NCBI RefSeq assembly: GCF_029784155.1
Contig: NC_073693.1
Span: 339,528,023-339,592,022, forward strand
Origin: Uranotaenia lowii
Lineage: Eukaryota > Arthropoda > Insecta > Diptera > Culicidae
Length of the DNA: 64,000 nt
Reading direction: 5' to 3'
Notes under the pieces: generated by a model
The model's input: only the letters and a program-made list of their open reading frames with translations
Databases searched by the model: none
Told to the model about the DNA's origin: nothing
Shown: one piece after another, positions 33,846 through 44,892 of the stretch
Numbering within the stretch: position 1 is the first letter of the stretch
Layout: the number at the start of each line of letters is the position of its first letter
Made by a program: the position numbers and the translations under genes

Positions 33846-36103
33846 TTTTTGAATCTCTCGAACTGCTTCAAGATTATGCTGATTTGGACAAGTACTAGCA
33901 ACAGTATCCATATATCCACAAACATGGCAGAATTTCCGCTTCTCTGTAGCACAGTCTCGCCACATGTGAGATGGGCTTCCGCAATTCCAGCACTTCCTAG
34001 TCCCATCATTTCTGTTCGCCCAAGGTCTTTGCTCACGATTTGGATTCCTCGAAGGATTGTTGTCGAATCGACTTGGAAGCATGAACACTTCTTCTTCTTG
34101 TCCTTCGAAATCGTCTAAGCCAATTTCTCCCTCGCTAATTTGATTGATAATAGGTTTGGGAATTCCAGTGTGATACAAATTAGTTTCCACTGAATCGAGT
34201 TTGAAGCACATTTGGGCTAAATGCTCAATTGATGTGATTCTTTCTAGTGCTAGTCGGCGCTTGTAAGATAGTTTCATGTTCTCGGCAATATATTCGAATT
34301 TCTCCTGCTCTGACAACTTTCGATTTAAACGAGAGGCATACATTTCCATGTCGCTAAGGTATGCACTAAAAAGTTCGTTTGGGCGTTGCTTCCGATTCCT
34401 CATCTCTTCTTTTATTTGACGGTCACGATTAGGGTTATCGTATCTCCACCTCAAATATGCCTCTAAAGTGTCCCAAGAGTCAAATTTTTCCTCGTACGTG
34501 GTGAACCACGTGTATGCACCTTCTTTAAACAATAGGTGTGCATGCATTCTAAGCTCCGATTTTGGAATACTATACGATCGACACAATATCTCAACCTGAC
34601 GTAAAAATCCGTAACAGGTACTAAATTACTATCTCCCGTAAACTTAGGCCATTTTTCAATTATATTACACACGTGGTGCGGCAGACGGTGATACGCAGAC
34701 GCAACTGGTGTGGGATACGTTTGTCGCATGCGCTCATTCGAAGAGAAAGGAAGATTAGCAAAAGGCATGTTATATGTATTTGGATTTGATTGTTGTAAAT
34801 AATGATTTACTGATGCAGGTGCATTTTTATATCGATCTTGGTGCCCGGATAATTGCAAAGGAGGAGTCAAATCAAACCGAGCTGTTTTTCGGGTATTCAA
34901 ATCTGCTTGATCGAACTCAGCTTTCGGTTCAGAGTACTTCGTGTTGTGGAGATGAATTTTTGAGAACTGTCTGGCCATGTCTAGTTCTTCAAGTTTCGAT
35001 TGGTTTTGATCGATTCCAGATGTGAGAAGATCGCGTACACATGCTTTTACATATGCATCAATTTCGGACACATGAACAAATTCATTAGACGGCGTTTTGG
35101 CCATCAGAGGACTTACTTTAGGAAAACAGTTTTGATTAACGAAAGGACTTTGTGTTCGAACGTCTTGATCAGTTGGGATACAATTTAAGTCTGGATATGC
35201 AGGGACATCTTTAGGCTCATCACAAGACCTGTTCAAGGATGGCTCTCGAGAGATCTCAATTAGATCATCGTCGTTTCTTGGTTTATGAGAAGGGGGAAGG
35301 TTAGTTTGAGATTGTAACTTAGACTGACTTGGATGTTCCCCGAACGTTTGATATTCATTCACCCATTCTAACTTAGTCTTCGCTGGTTTGGATAATGTTT
35401 CCCGAGAGACTCCCAACTCCGCCCACCTGCCTTCGCTAAGCGTATGGACGATTGATTTAAAAATCATTTTTTTCGGTATAGTACCAGTATAGGGTTTTGG
35501 GTTTTCGGGGTCTGGTCCTTCAGCTTTAGGTAGCTGATTAGAGGTCATCATACTCCCACCTCCTTCGGCTCCTTCAAAAAATTCGAAGGTCCGATTTTGA
35601 ATGTGGTTTCCCTCGACTGGTGTAGAATTTTTTCGGTCATCGGTTATCATTGAGCGATGATTCGAACCCACTTTATTTTTACTTTTTAACTGTTTCACTA
35701 CCCAGTCAAAATCAGCTAGATAATATTCCCTCGTGAGCCGGGAAATTAAATCTAACAAGAGCTTCAAATTTTTCTGTTGAACTGAATCATTAGGGGTCTC
35801 TCGTGTCACTCTCATGTGATAATGGACTAATCGAGAGAGTAAGCGAGTTCGTATGTGTTTTGGGGGGTTGCTTGAAAGGATGCGTCCCAACTGTTGTAGT
35901 TGGTATGGTATTTGCTCATAGTCAAATTCGGTTCCTACGTGTTTAATCATGAGAGCTTCTTCCAGAGTTTCTGAACGTAATATGTTACGGAGGATCCTGT
36001 AACGAGTTTCGACTGAACCAACTAAAGACTGACCACGAATTATTAACTCATAGTCGAGCTCTTCCTCCTCAAGATCAGTTGCGTTTATACGATACAATTC
36101 CAT
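33837..36103 (-). CDS. gag: gypsy gag, interrupted by one single-base frame break
   Basis: Structural protein that packages the element RNA. The first frame runs from ATG 36103 to 34463 (546 codons) and the second from about 34600 to the stop at 33837. Similarity to the capsid fold (WPKFTGDSN, then HAHLLFKEGAYTWF and LEAYLRWRYDN) crosses from one frame to the other. The break is at the T-run read on the minus strand at 34607-34603, and one additional T would restore a single frame. The C-terminal part has a CCHC zinc knuckle (CWNCGSPSHMWRDC) and a second one in which the His is replaced (CHVCGYMDTVASTC). Gag ends just after the slippery heptamer that leads into pol. The break may be a true mutation or a homopolymer sequencing error. 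Confidence 0.85.
33842..33852 (-). promoter_or_regulatory. -1 ribosomal frameshift site A AAA AAC between gag and pol
   Basis: On the minus strand the last gag codons read CAA AAA AAC GAT TAG. The heptamer A AAA AAC is in the correct phase (X XXY YYZ), one sense codon before the gag stop. Slipping back one base enters the frame that is open through protease and the rest of pol. I did not identify a downstream pseudoknot. Confidence 0.8.
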
Positions 36104-36360
36104 GGTGTGATTAAGAAAAATTTAAATAACTTTCGTTACTGTAGCTGGTGTATATCGGTTAAAAGTTAGCAATGTTAATTTTGATTATCAGTTAAATATC
36201 TAAAGATCGCTTAATTCAATTGAAGTTGAAATATAGTTTTTTTTTTATAAACCAAAGAAAAGAGTATTTCAATCAGAATAACCAAATATTACTAATGACC
36301 TATCTCCTAAGTACTCTCCTAAACTATCTAGTAAAAAAATTTCTAAGCTTTACCCTGTCG

Positions 36361-36379
36361 GGCCCCACGCTGGGTGCCA
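36361..36379 (-). other. primer-binding site of the gypsy element
   Basis: Three bases inside the 5' LTR, the minus strand reads TGGCACCCAGCGTGGGGCC, starting with the TGG complementary to a tRNA 3' CCA. It resembles the TGGCGCCCAACGTGGGG-type sites of other gypsy elements. The exact tRNA was not determined. Confidence 0.7.
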
Positions 36380-36382
36380 AAA

Positions 36383-37924
36383 TGTAACGGATTTGTCTTG
36401 CCCACAATGCCAGTAACTTGAATTAGGGCGCCACTTCCTGAAAGGAAGGTTACTGACACAAGTTTTTTTGATGCCGGCCGAAACTCTTTAACAAGGCGGG
36501 TTGGGTTTTATGGCTTGACTCACCTCACTCTGGCCCACAGTAGACCAAACTCAAACAGGGAAAATAATGATAGGGAAACCCTGGCACAAATTCCTAGGTA
36601 AAAGAATTGTACGAAGACTAACCATCTAAAATCTTAGTTTCCAATAAGAAAGTTACACTCAAGTTAGACTTGCACTCAAGAGGATTGCATAACTAACTGG
36701 CGCATTCCGAATAGAACAGATAACCAACATAAGTTTTTTTTATGGTAAAGTCCTCTATATTATTGTTACCCTAGTGTTTCCTATCAGCTCCTATCTTGTT
36801 CCCTTTTCGATTCTAGCTAAATTTTACAAAGGCTTACTTATTCCTATCAGCCGTCGTTCAGCAACAGGAGGTTTGTTTAGTACATACCATAGTCGTTCGG
36901 AAATTGGCGGTCACGACTGAGAGGATGTCGGTACGTACTGCGTTGGAGGTTTTATCACACCGGGGGCTCTCAACCACAACCGTGTATGTCGCTGCTGGAG
37001 GTGACCTTTCGTTGCAGCTAGATGGCGTAGGTGGGTAGTCGTTTTGGATGGTGACGTAAACGACCAGCTGATGCAACCGACGAAAACAGCCTGTGCAGGA
37101 AGGATTCTTAAGACCCGGGGGTTTCTCAGACCACAACCGAGACCTTCACCGCGTTTGCTCTAGCACTGCAGATCGATGAGCATTGGTAGTGGCCGTGTCG
37201 GTAGCCCAGACTCGCACCCACGTTGACGCGGGATTCCTGTCAACGGTTCACATTCACAATGTGTTATAAACGGTGAAACAATTTTGATGTTCCTTGTTTC
37301 TTACCTTTTACCTCAACAACGCTCGCTATTCTTAAGCGTAGATATTACGGTTCGCTTGTATGAACGGCTAGTTTACCTGTATCACTGATAAGAATTACCC
37401 TAGGTTACACGTGGTTCTCAACCAAATAAACTATTCCACTACTTACTTCACGAATTTAAATACAATTTTAATCAAATATTCATAAAACAATATCCGAAAT
37501 ACTTAAGCTCAACTCAAAACGGAATCCAACTTTGTATAATTATCAAAAAGGTAAGAGTCTTATTGCTCTTCAACTAATGTAGCGATATCGCACTCCAAAA
37601 AATGGTTACCATCCGGTTTGGCGCTTCGCAATCAAGTCCTCGATGCAAGTTTCCCTTAAGGCAGTCAGGGCATAGTCCTACTTAACAAAAGATCTGTTCT
37701 TTATACGCTATCCTGCTCCCACTCATACATACGGTGGCCAACCGGGTTAAGGGAACGTTTCCGTCAACTTAAGCCAAGACTATTCGCGCGCCAAGCTATT
37801 TCAGAAGGACCGTTTCTAGCGTTTGCTAGACGAAGATTTACAAAACCCACCACGAGATGGCACTTTTATATTGCGCTACTTTTATTTAAGCGATCCGTTC
37901 GGATACTTTAAATAGTCCGTTACA
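36383..37924 (-). repeat. 5' LTR of the gypsy element
   Basis: 1,542 bp, nearly identical to 26680-28221. The end next to the flanking hAT intron is followed by the target duplication GACT. It should contain the element promoter and polyadenylation signal, which I did not map. Confidence 0.95.
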
Positions 37925-39378
37925 GACTAATTCTGAATGATTTCTTAATTAGGCCTCAAAGTAGGCAACATTTATTTTCAAGTGATATTATTTCCAGATG
38001 TAACAACCGAAAATCTGACTGATCAAACTTTGCAGCCATCCGGGTCTGCTACCGTTAGTCTCTGCTTACAAGAGAGCATGCATGATACCGATGATGATAA
38101 GGGGTAAGTACATACGCAACTAATATTCTGAACCATAAAAGCATTGAAATATTTTCAAGTTCTACTAGCAAATCTGACCTCCAGAATGATCTGACGTGCG
38201 CATCTGTTGCAGACCCGTTAGTCTATGAAATAGATATAGGTGCTGTTTTAAAGGCTCATCCTAAACCTTACTCAACTATTGATGATATCACAAAGCATAA
38301 CATTTTAACTAGACACTGGGTACCTCCGCCACAATTCTCGTTTCCATACTCCCAGCATTTGAAAAGTCGAAGTGCTGAAAAAGAAAAACGATACGCAAGT
38401 GCAAAACATTTGGAAACATTCAAAAGTTGGCTAGTTTTTTCCAAAGCAGAGCAAGGTTATTTTTGTAAGGTTTGTCCGCTCTTTGTAGTCAATCTCACTG
38501 GTGGAGTTAATAAAACTGTTCAATTGTTAAATCTTGTTACCAAGCCACTGACTAGTTTTTCAAAATTGACTGGCAAAGATGGATACCTTACTGTACATGC
38601 AGAAAACAAATACCATCAGATAGCTATGGAAGCATCAAGACACTTTTTAAACACTTTCAAAAGTTCTCATAACGACATAATGTGCCAACTATCGCAACAA
38701 CGGAAACAACAAATAGATGATAACAGAAAAATTTTAAGCTCAATAATAGAAACTGTGAGGTTATGTGGCCGACAAAACATTGCTCTTAGGGGACATAATG
38801 ACGACGGAAGTATCAGGGAAGATGTCAATCAAGGAAATGTAAGGGCTCTTTTGAAATTTAGAGTTGATGCTGGCGATAAATTACTCGAAAACCACCTGAA
38901 AACTGCGCTGTCCCAAAGTGGTCGTAGCTCCTATATCAGTAAAACAGTGCAAAATGAAATAATATCGTGCTTTTCCGAGGAAATTCAAGCCGTTATTCTG
39001 AATCAAATTCATGTTGCTGAAGTATACAGTATTGTCTTCGATGAAACTACAGACATTTCTCACGTTTCCCAACTGACTCTTGTTTTCCGTTACGTCCATG
39101 AAAAGGAGGTGAAGAAAGTCTTTTTCAAGTTTATTGATTTATTTTCTTCAATGGCTGAAAGCGATAAAAATACTGATCAAGGAAACGAACTTCGTGCCTC
39201 AGGTAAAGCTATTGCACAAGAAATCATCAAGATTTTAGAAACTGCAGGCTTACCCAAAAGTAAATGTGTAGGCACAGGCATTGATGGTTGTGCCGTAATG
39301 ACATCAATAACATGTGGAGCTGTTCATGAGCTACAGAAATGCTTGAGTAATGCTGTCGATTTCGAAGCTAATTTTTGA

Positions 39379-40207
39379 CAGGTCGTGTGTGTGCAAGAAA
39401 ATGTAAACAAACGGGTGGAAATACTAGCTTCTAATAAATCATTATTTTCTTTGATTTGGCTAGGATTTTCAGAAAATGATGGATACAAATTTGAAGTAGA
39501 AGGTTCAGAGATTATTGTGAGGAGGAAATGTGTATGTGCCGTGAAGCATCGCAAATCGACAACAAAAAAGGTCAATTTTTTACTACTCCAAAAACTATTC
39601 TGAGTATTTCACATATTTTTGAATGAAAACTCGAGTCAAATGCACATTTTGAATTGCAGTTTGTTAAAAGAGTAGTCAATTAACGTTCTTTTAAAATTTG
39701 GGAAAGACCCAACTATTGCTAAGCTAGAATTTTTTATTTGAAAAAACATAAATTTTTGCTATTTTCTATTCGGTTTCCTTCTGCAGCTGCATACAATCAG
39801 GCGTAATAGCTTTAAAGCTGGATGGCGGATTTGGATATTTGATGGTGGTTGAAATGAAAAAAAAATTATATCCTTGGATTACTACACAGTTCAATGGTTA
39901 TAACAAGTTTTGTATTTTTATCGGACCTCATGATCTAATTTTTTTTTGGAAATTTTATTGAAAATTATATTTATACAACCACTAACCGTAGAAAATTTTA
40001 AATTAAAACTTAACATTTCATACTGTCTTAGGCTGAAACTAAACCAAATCCAATAGTTTAAGTTTAAAGTAACAACGAGAAAATCGTTCTTTTATACAGA
40101 CCAACGAGAAGCGCATAAAGTTTAATATAAATATATGATAAAAAAATATAGATTATTGGAAAAAAGTTGAAAGTTAAGAAAATGGACGAGAAGATTGATT
40201 CACATGG
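39379..40207. other. unassigned DNA after the truncated hAT gene
   Basis: A 72-codon frame at 39385-39603 follows the hAT stop but shows no domain and no match to the missing hAT C terminus. The rest is AT-rich. No hAT right terminus was found. Confidence 0.4.
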
Positions 40208-40335
40208 GGGCCGTTCAGATATCACGTGGACAGAAAAATGAGATTTTTGACTCCTTCCTCCCCCTCCGTGGCCAAGCGTGAACATTTGGCAAACCCCTAC
40301 CTCCCTCCCTGGATGTCTACGTGGACAGATTTGAA
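40208..40335. repeat. CACGTGG-type short repeat fragment
   Basis: GGGGCCGTTCAGATATCACGTGG, ATTTTTGACTCC, CTCCCCCTCCGTGGCCAAG and GGATGTCTACGTGGAC occur in order. This resembles an abundant arthropod repeat in which two ACGTGG ends flank a C-rich centre. It is probably a MITE copy. Confidence 0.45.
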
Positions 40336-40694
40336 ATTGGTTTTTTTCTAAATCTAATTTGTAAGAGTATCTGCAGCGGTCAGGTGTCAAAGCTATAATA
40401 ACACTCCATTTTTACACTTCGACGGCGCACCGCAAGGTTTCAAACCAGGTGTTATCTTGCTCCTGGGTGTTAAAAAAGCGAGCCAGGAGTCAAATATGAA
40501 TACCGACCAGCACCTGATTTGACAGGTGCTAAAGTGTCTAAGGAAAATTTACAAAAGAAAATAGTAACAAACAACAACAACACCTATCGATGCGTCACTA
40601 GTGGCAAAAATGAAAACCAGTTTAGCACTTACTGGTGCGCAAATGAGCTGCTAAAGCTAAAATAAGACCGAAAATGTGTCTCGGGTTAACACCT
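40336..40694. other. noncoding DNA next to the assembly gap
   Basis: No gene. Several AGGTGT, ACACC and GGTGCTAAA words recur in both orientations, so part of a repeat may be cut by the gap. Confidence 0.35.
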
Positions 40695-41194
40695 NNNNNN
40701 NNNNNNNNNNNNNNNNNNNNNNNNNNNNNNNNNNNNNNNNNNNNNNNNNNNNNNNNNNNNNNNNNNNNNNNNNNNNNNNNNNNNNNNNNNNNNNNNNNNN
40801 NNNNNNNNNNNNNNNNNNNNNNNNNNNNNNNNNNNNNNNNNNNNNNNNNNNNNNNNNNNNNNNNNNNNNNNNNNNNNNNNNNNNNNNNNNNNNNNNNNNN
40901 NNNNNNNNNNNNNNNNNNNNNNNNNNNNNNNNNNNNNNNNNNNNNNNNNNNNNNNNNNNNNNNNNNNNNNNNNNNNNNNNNNNNNNNNNNNNNNNNNNNN
41001 NNNNNNNNNNNNNNNNNNNNNNNNNNNNNNNNNNNNNNNNNNNNNNNNNNNNNNNNNNNNNNNNNNNNNNNNNNNNNNNNNNNNNNNNNNNNNNNNNNNN
41101 NNNNNNNNNNNNNNNNNNNNNNNNNNNNNNNNNNNNNNNNNNNNNNNNNNNNNNNNNNNNNNNNNNNNNNNNNNNNNNNNNNNNNNNNNNNNNN
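40695..41194. other. assembly gap of exactly 500 N
   Basis: A round number of N marks a scaffold join of unknown true length. Any reading frame across it is meaningless. Confidence 1.
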
Positions 41195-41197
41195 TAT

Positions 41198-42017
41198 TCG
41201 GAATCGCTCAAGTTTTAAAACACCCAAGTTCTAAGAACTTATCCAAAAGATTATGAACGCTCATGGAAATTATTTTATTTTATTTTCGTATTATTACGTC
41301 TCACGACATAACTTGACGAACATCATTCCTAAAACTCACTCGGTCCATGGCAACCGTTCTTCCAATTGCTCGGACATCTCACATCCGCAGATTCACGCTC
41401 CACTTGGTCTAATCACCTCGCTTGTTGCGCCCCTGCTCGTCTTGTTCCTACCGGATTCGTAGCGAACACCTGTTTTGCGGACAGTCACTCGGCATTCTTG
41501 CAACATGTCTTGCCCCAGCGTTTCCGGCCAGCCTTCACCACCTTCTAGATACTGGGTTTGCCGGAGGGTCTCGCAAGAGCTCGTGGTTCATCCTTCGCCT
41601 CCACACTCCGTTCTCCTGCACGCCGCCAAAGATGGTTCTGAACACTCGTCGCTCGAATATTCCAAGTGTTACGCAGGTCCTCCTCGAGCAATATCCATGT
41701 CTCTTACCCGTAGAGGACAACTGGTCTAATGAGCGTCATATACAGGATACACTTCGTGCGAGAGCTAAGTCTTCTCGAACGCAGTTGCTTGTGGAGACCA
41801 TAGTAGGCACAACTTCCGACTTCGCCGCCAGATCTCACGGCTGGTGTCATTGTCTGCGGTCACCAGTGAGCCGAGATTGGTAAAGTCTTCGACTATCTCC
41901 AGCTCGTCGCCGTTGATCATGATCTTGTTATTACTGGACAAGCGGGTTCGGTCGGTCTCGGTTCCGCAGGCCAGCATGTACTTCGTCTTGGACGTATTAA
42001 TCATCAACCCAATCCTT
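41198..42017 (-). pseudogene. RTE-like non-LTR retrotransposon, 3' part (RT C terminus)
   Basis: On the minus strand the frame 42007-41765 reads LMINTSKTKYMLA and EIVEDFTNLGSLVTADNDTSREI, a segment seen C-terminal to the catalytic domain in RTE-like reverse transcriptases. Further on, other frames give FERRVFRTIFGGVQENGVWRRRMNHEL. Frame changes and stops show it is dead. It continues upstream at 43724-44030 and 44893-46840, the pieces being separated by two DNA transposons. Confidence 0.75.
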
Positions 42018-43723
42018 GGCCCTTATTCTGCGCCGCGTGTGACGTGACGATTGTCACCTCACCTCGGAGTCACCGTGAGTTTTGACACCTTATTCCCGGA
42101 GTCGATGTGGGTAAAGTGACAAGGTGAGTGACTGAATGAACACATCTGTCAAAATGGTAAAATTTGTTCTGTATTAGATTTGTTTTCGTTCGCGCTTCGA
42201 GTTTTTCAAACTGATTTTTAAAGCTGTTAGTGAGAATTCCGGTTCGTAAAAGGCCACCAACGAGTCATAAGGTGACAGCAAGCAACTTATGAGAAAAAAA
42301 GGGGATTTTTGTGTGCGTCCTAAGTGGAGAAAGCTAAAACCGGAAACTCCAACGAGAAGGGAAAAAACAATCGACAGCTGCTGCTGCAACCAACCGGTGT
42401 CCAACATACGGATTCAAGTAAGTAAGGTGATTTTTCGTTTGTACTGCTTGACAGAACAGCTTCCGAAATTTGTGTCATTTTACAAGATATAAACGATTCA
42501 CGTGTTATTTTTTGTTTTCGGTTTGTGCTGCCGATCTAGGTGCTTTCCCTGCGTTTACCACCAGTGACATACCGGAAATCATTAGCCCACAGCCCAGTCG
42601 CCAATAGATCTAGGGATTATGGAATGCCGAGCACTGGTATCGAATCAACAAGGCTGCAGCATCTCCAGAGTGCAAAATTGGTTGGCAGTTTGTAATGGAT
42701 GCAAAAAATTGTATGTTTGAAATTTACTAGCACTAAATTATACTTTTTTCTTAATGCTGGATGAAATTATTACTCCAGAATGTTACAACAAGTAAATGTA
42801 TAAATTAAATTCAATAATATTAATAAAATATTCATATCTCTTTATTGAAACAGTACGGTCTAAACAACACATGTGATTTAAGTAAATTTAGCTTTTTACT
42901 GATCAATTTGTCATTTCAATTGCATTGCAAAACTTATGTACCTAACTTAAAAACAATTATTGATTTAATTTTCTACCTCGTCATTGCCGGAAACCATACC
43001 AGCATTCTCACTTTTAAACCATAAATTGTTTTGTTGATTTTCAGATCGATTGCCGTTTCAATTTAGCAATTCAAGTTTATTTTGATTCTGGTCACATAAC
43101 CCACAATTCGGTTTTAAATTGAATTTATAACAATTCTTTAGAACCTACAATTTTGATTGAATTTATACACACTCTGATTTACAGTAATTTTCGCTATATT
43201 TCATTTCTTTTCTTACTCGTCACCACCTAAAAGGTACCGCCAATTGTCACCTAAAATCGTAAAGGTATGAGCCAAATAAAGATGTTACAAATAACAAGTT
43301 ATCGGTAACAAACAGTTTGAAATTTAATTCAGCCAAATTTAGCAGAAATCCCTTAAAAACCCCTCAACTCCTCAACCGTTTATAAAAGAAATTTTCGTCG
43401 TTTACAAATTGACAGATATTGAAAGCTTTTAAAACATGCTGGATAAATTTTTTTGATTGATTTCTAACAACTAACAACTCGCTTTACTGTAATTTTCGTA
43501 ATTTTTCCATTTCATCTCTATCTCGTCGTCACCTGAAAACGTACCGACAATTGTCACCTAAAATCGTCACCCGAATGCGACGATTCTCACCCACGGTGAC
43601 TACGAGAATAGGGTAAGAACTCACAAAGTTCATCCGAAGTGACAATCCTCACCTAAACCGACTACTGGAATAGTGTGACTTGGGTGACTAACATCACGTC
43701 ACGCGCGGCGCAGAATAAGGGCC
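42018..43723. mobile_element. 1.7-kb nonautonomous TIR element inserted in the RTE relic
   Basis: Inverted ends of about 40 bp: GGCCCTTATTCTGCGCCGCG... at the left and its near-exact complement ending ...CAGAATAAGGGCC at 43723. Just inside are many GTCACC words on both sides. Near the right end a segment of about 85 bp occurs twice (43181-43262 and 43483-43567, sharing TTGTCACCTAAAATCGT). RTE coding sequence resumes on both sides. The target duplication is ambiguous (TT or a short AAG-type repeat), so the superfamily is undecided. No transposase frame is present. Confidence 0.8.
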
Positions 43724-44030
43724 TTCTTGCATCGCGTTTCAGTTTGCGGTTAATGTCATCGACAAAGCAGATAAGTTTACTGGATCTGTTGAAAATCGTG
43801 CCCCGCATTTCACTCACCGCCGTCGAATAACACCTTCTAGCACCACGTTGCACATCATGCAGGATAGACCATCGCCTTGTCGAAGCTCCCTGCGTGACTC
43901 GAATGAACTCGACAATTCACCCGATATCCGCATACAGCACTGCGTTCCATCCATCGTTGCCTTGTCAGGTCTGGTCAGGTTCCAGGAAAACCGTTCTCGT
44001 CCATGATTTTCCATGGCTCGTCATCGCGAT
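43724..44030 (-). pseudogene. RTE-like reverse transcriptase, middle part
   Basis: The minus-strand frame gives ISGELSSSFESRRELRQGDGLS and then, in another frame, ICFVDDINRKLKRDA, where FVDD is the catalytic YADD-type box. The order matches the flanking pieces at 44893-46840 (upstream) and 41198-42017 (downstream). Confidence 0.75.
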
Positions 44031-44766
44031 GAGTTGCCGGTAGTTTCAAGCGAAACCCTAACCTCTTTCTCCGAGATGCCTCAAATAAGCTGGGTGTACC
44101 GTCTACAACCGTGCATCGAGCCAAAACAGTAGCCGTACTATCGACTTATAAGAAGTAGTGACTCCAAATCGCGATGATAAACAAAATACGACGGCCAAAG
44201 CGCGATCCGGAGGCTCTACACAGACGATGCTGACGAAGTTTGACTGCGTGGTAATGGACGACGAAACCTACGTCAAAGCCGACTACAAGCACGTTCCGGG
44301 ACAGGAGTTTTATACGGCAAAAGGAAGGAGAAAGGTAGCAGATATTTCAAGCACATGAAACTGTCAAAGTTCGCGAAGAAATATCTAGTTTAGCAAGCAG
44401 CATTTTCAAAGCTTCGGGATTGTCAACCAAGAAATTTACGTGAAAGAGTGTTTGAATGGCCGGATTTGGCATCTTGCCATTACAGTAAAAAGGCCATGGA
44501 GTGGTACGCCGCCAACAACATGCAGGTTGTTCCCAAAAACAAGAACCCTCCCAACACGCCAGAGCTGCGCCCAATTGAGAAATACTGGGCTATTGTCAAG
44601 CGGAACTAAAGAAGACCAAAAAAAACTGCTAAGGACGAGCAGCACTTCAAGGCAAACTGGCTTTCTGCAGCGAAGAAGGTGGACAAGGTGGCTGTACAAA
44701 ATCTGATGGGAGAGGTTACGCGTAAGGCCCGGCAATTCGGATTTGGAATAGCCTAGGAAGCCTAAC
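44031..44766 (+). pseudogene. ITmD37E transposase remnant (copy 3)
   Basis: Recognisable pieces include the second helix-turn-helix region, MDDETYVKADYKH with the first catalytic Asp, a plain FYTAKG segment, and later ELRPIEKYWAIVKRN with the catalytic Glu. Several small deletions relative to copy 2 (about 20 bp near 44397 and about 55 bp near 44457, plus single-base losses) break the frame repeatedly. The deletions differ from the one in copy 1, so the copies decayed independently. Confidence 0.85.
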
Positions 44767-44892
44767 TGAATATTTTTCCTGAATTTTATACTAATTAAAC
44801 TTCAAAAAGAAATTTAATTTGATTTTCTAAATAAACGATTTCACCGATTTACACGCGTTTTCCCTTGACCAAATTTTGACCGTATCACCCTT
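44031..44892 (+). mobile_element. ITmD37E mariner-like transposon, copy 3 (5'-truncated)
   Basis: Starts abruptly inside the transposase gene (homologous to copy 1 from about 6660) and runs to a good right end followed by TA at 44893-44894. The left inverted repeat and the first third are missing, and the flanking RTE sequence has lost a few bases at the same junction. That suggests one deletion took out both. Confidence 0.88.

Larger units (their letters stand above)
26680..37924 (-). mobile_element. Ty3/gypsy LTR retrotransposon, complete and very young
   Basis: An 11,245-bp element transcribed on the minus strand. Its order is 5' LTR (36383-37924), primer-binding site, gag, protease-RT-RNase H-integrase, a 2.3-kb noncoding region with hairpin units, and 3' LTR (26680-28221). 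It is flanked by the 4-bp duplication GACT (26676-26679 and 37925-37928). LTRs are 1,542 bp each, start TGTAACGG and end CCGTTACA, and differ at about three positions that I could find. Pol is open throughout, while gag carries one single-base frame break. Long LTRs and the tRNA-primer-like TGGCACCCAGCG site recall Osvaldo/Ulysses-type elements, but the clade is not proven. No env-like frame is present. It sits in intron 1 of a hAT transposase gene. Confidence 0.95.
26475..39378 (+). pseudogene. hAT (ZMYM1-like) transposase gene, three exons, C-terminally truncated
   Basis: Transposase-like protein of the hAT superfamily. Proposed exons are 26475-26562 (MEKKKGIKQIEGQG), 37998-38103 and 38169-39378. 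The donors GTAAGC and GTAAGT, the acceptors TTTCCAG and TTCTACTAG, and the intron phases all fit, giving a 467-residue frame. Exon 3 holds the typical HWVPPPQFSFPYS stretch, a TTF-type zinc-finger segment (FKSWLVFSKAEQGYFCKVCPLF), a DUF4371-like region (GSIREDVNQGNVRALLKFR) and catalytic-type aspartates in IVFDETTD and GTGIDG. It ends abruptly after LQKCLSNAVDFEANF, where family members continue for several hundred residues to the catalytic Glu and the dimerisation domain, so it is truncated. Intron 1 holds the complete gypsy element. A domesticated short protein is possible but less likely. Confidence 0.7.

Noticed and set aside
34590..34620. A programmed frameshift inside gag
   Set aside because: The local sequence GAT TTT TAC does not fit the X XXY YYZ pattern, and the break lies in the middle of a capsid-like domain. 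A one-base loss explains it better.
26680..37136. The 92-codon frame present twice (27155-27433 and 36858-37136) as a duplicated gene
   Set aside because: It is inside the two LTRs and is duplicated only because the LTRs are.
40622..41234. Frames of 180-201 codons around 40.6-41.2 kb
   Set aside because: They consist almost entirely of N from the assembly gap.
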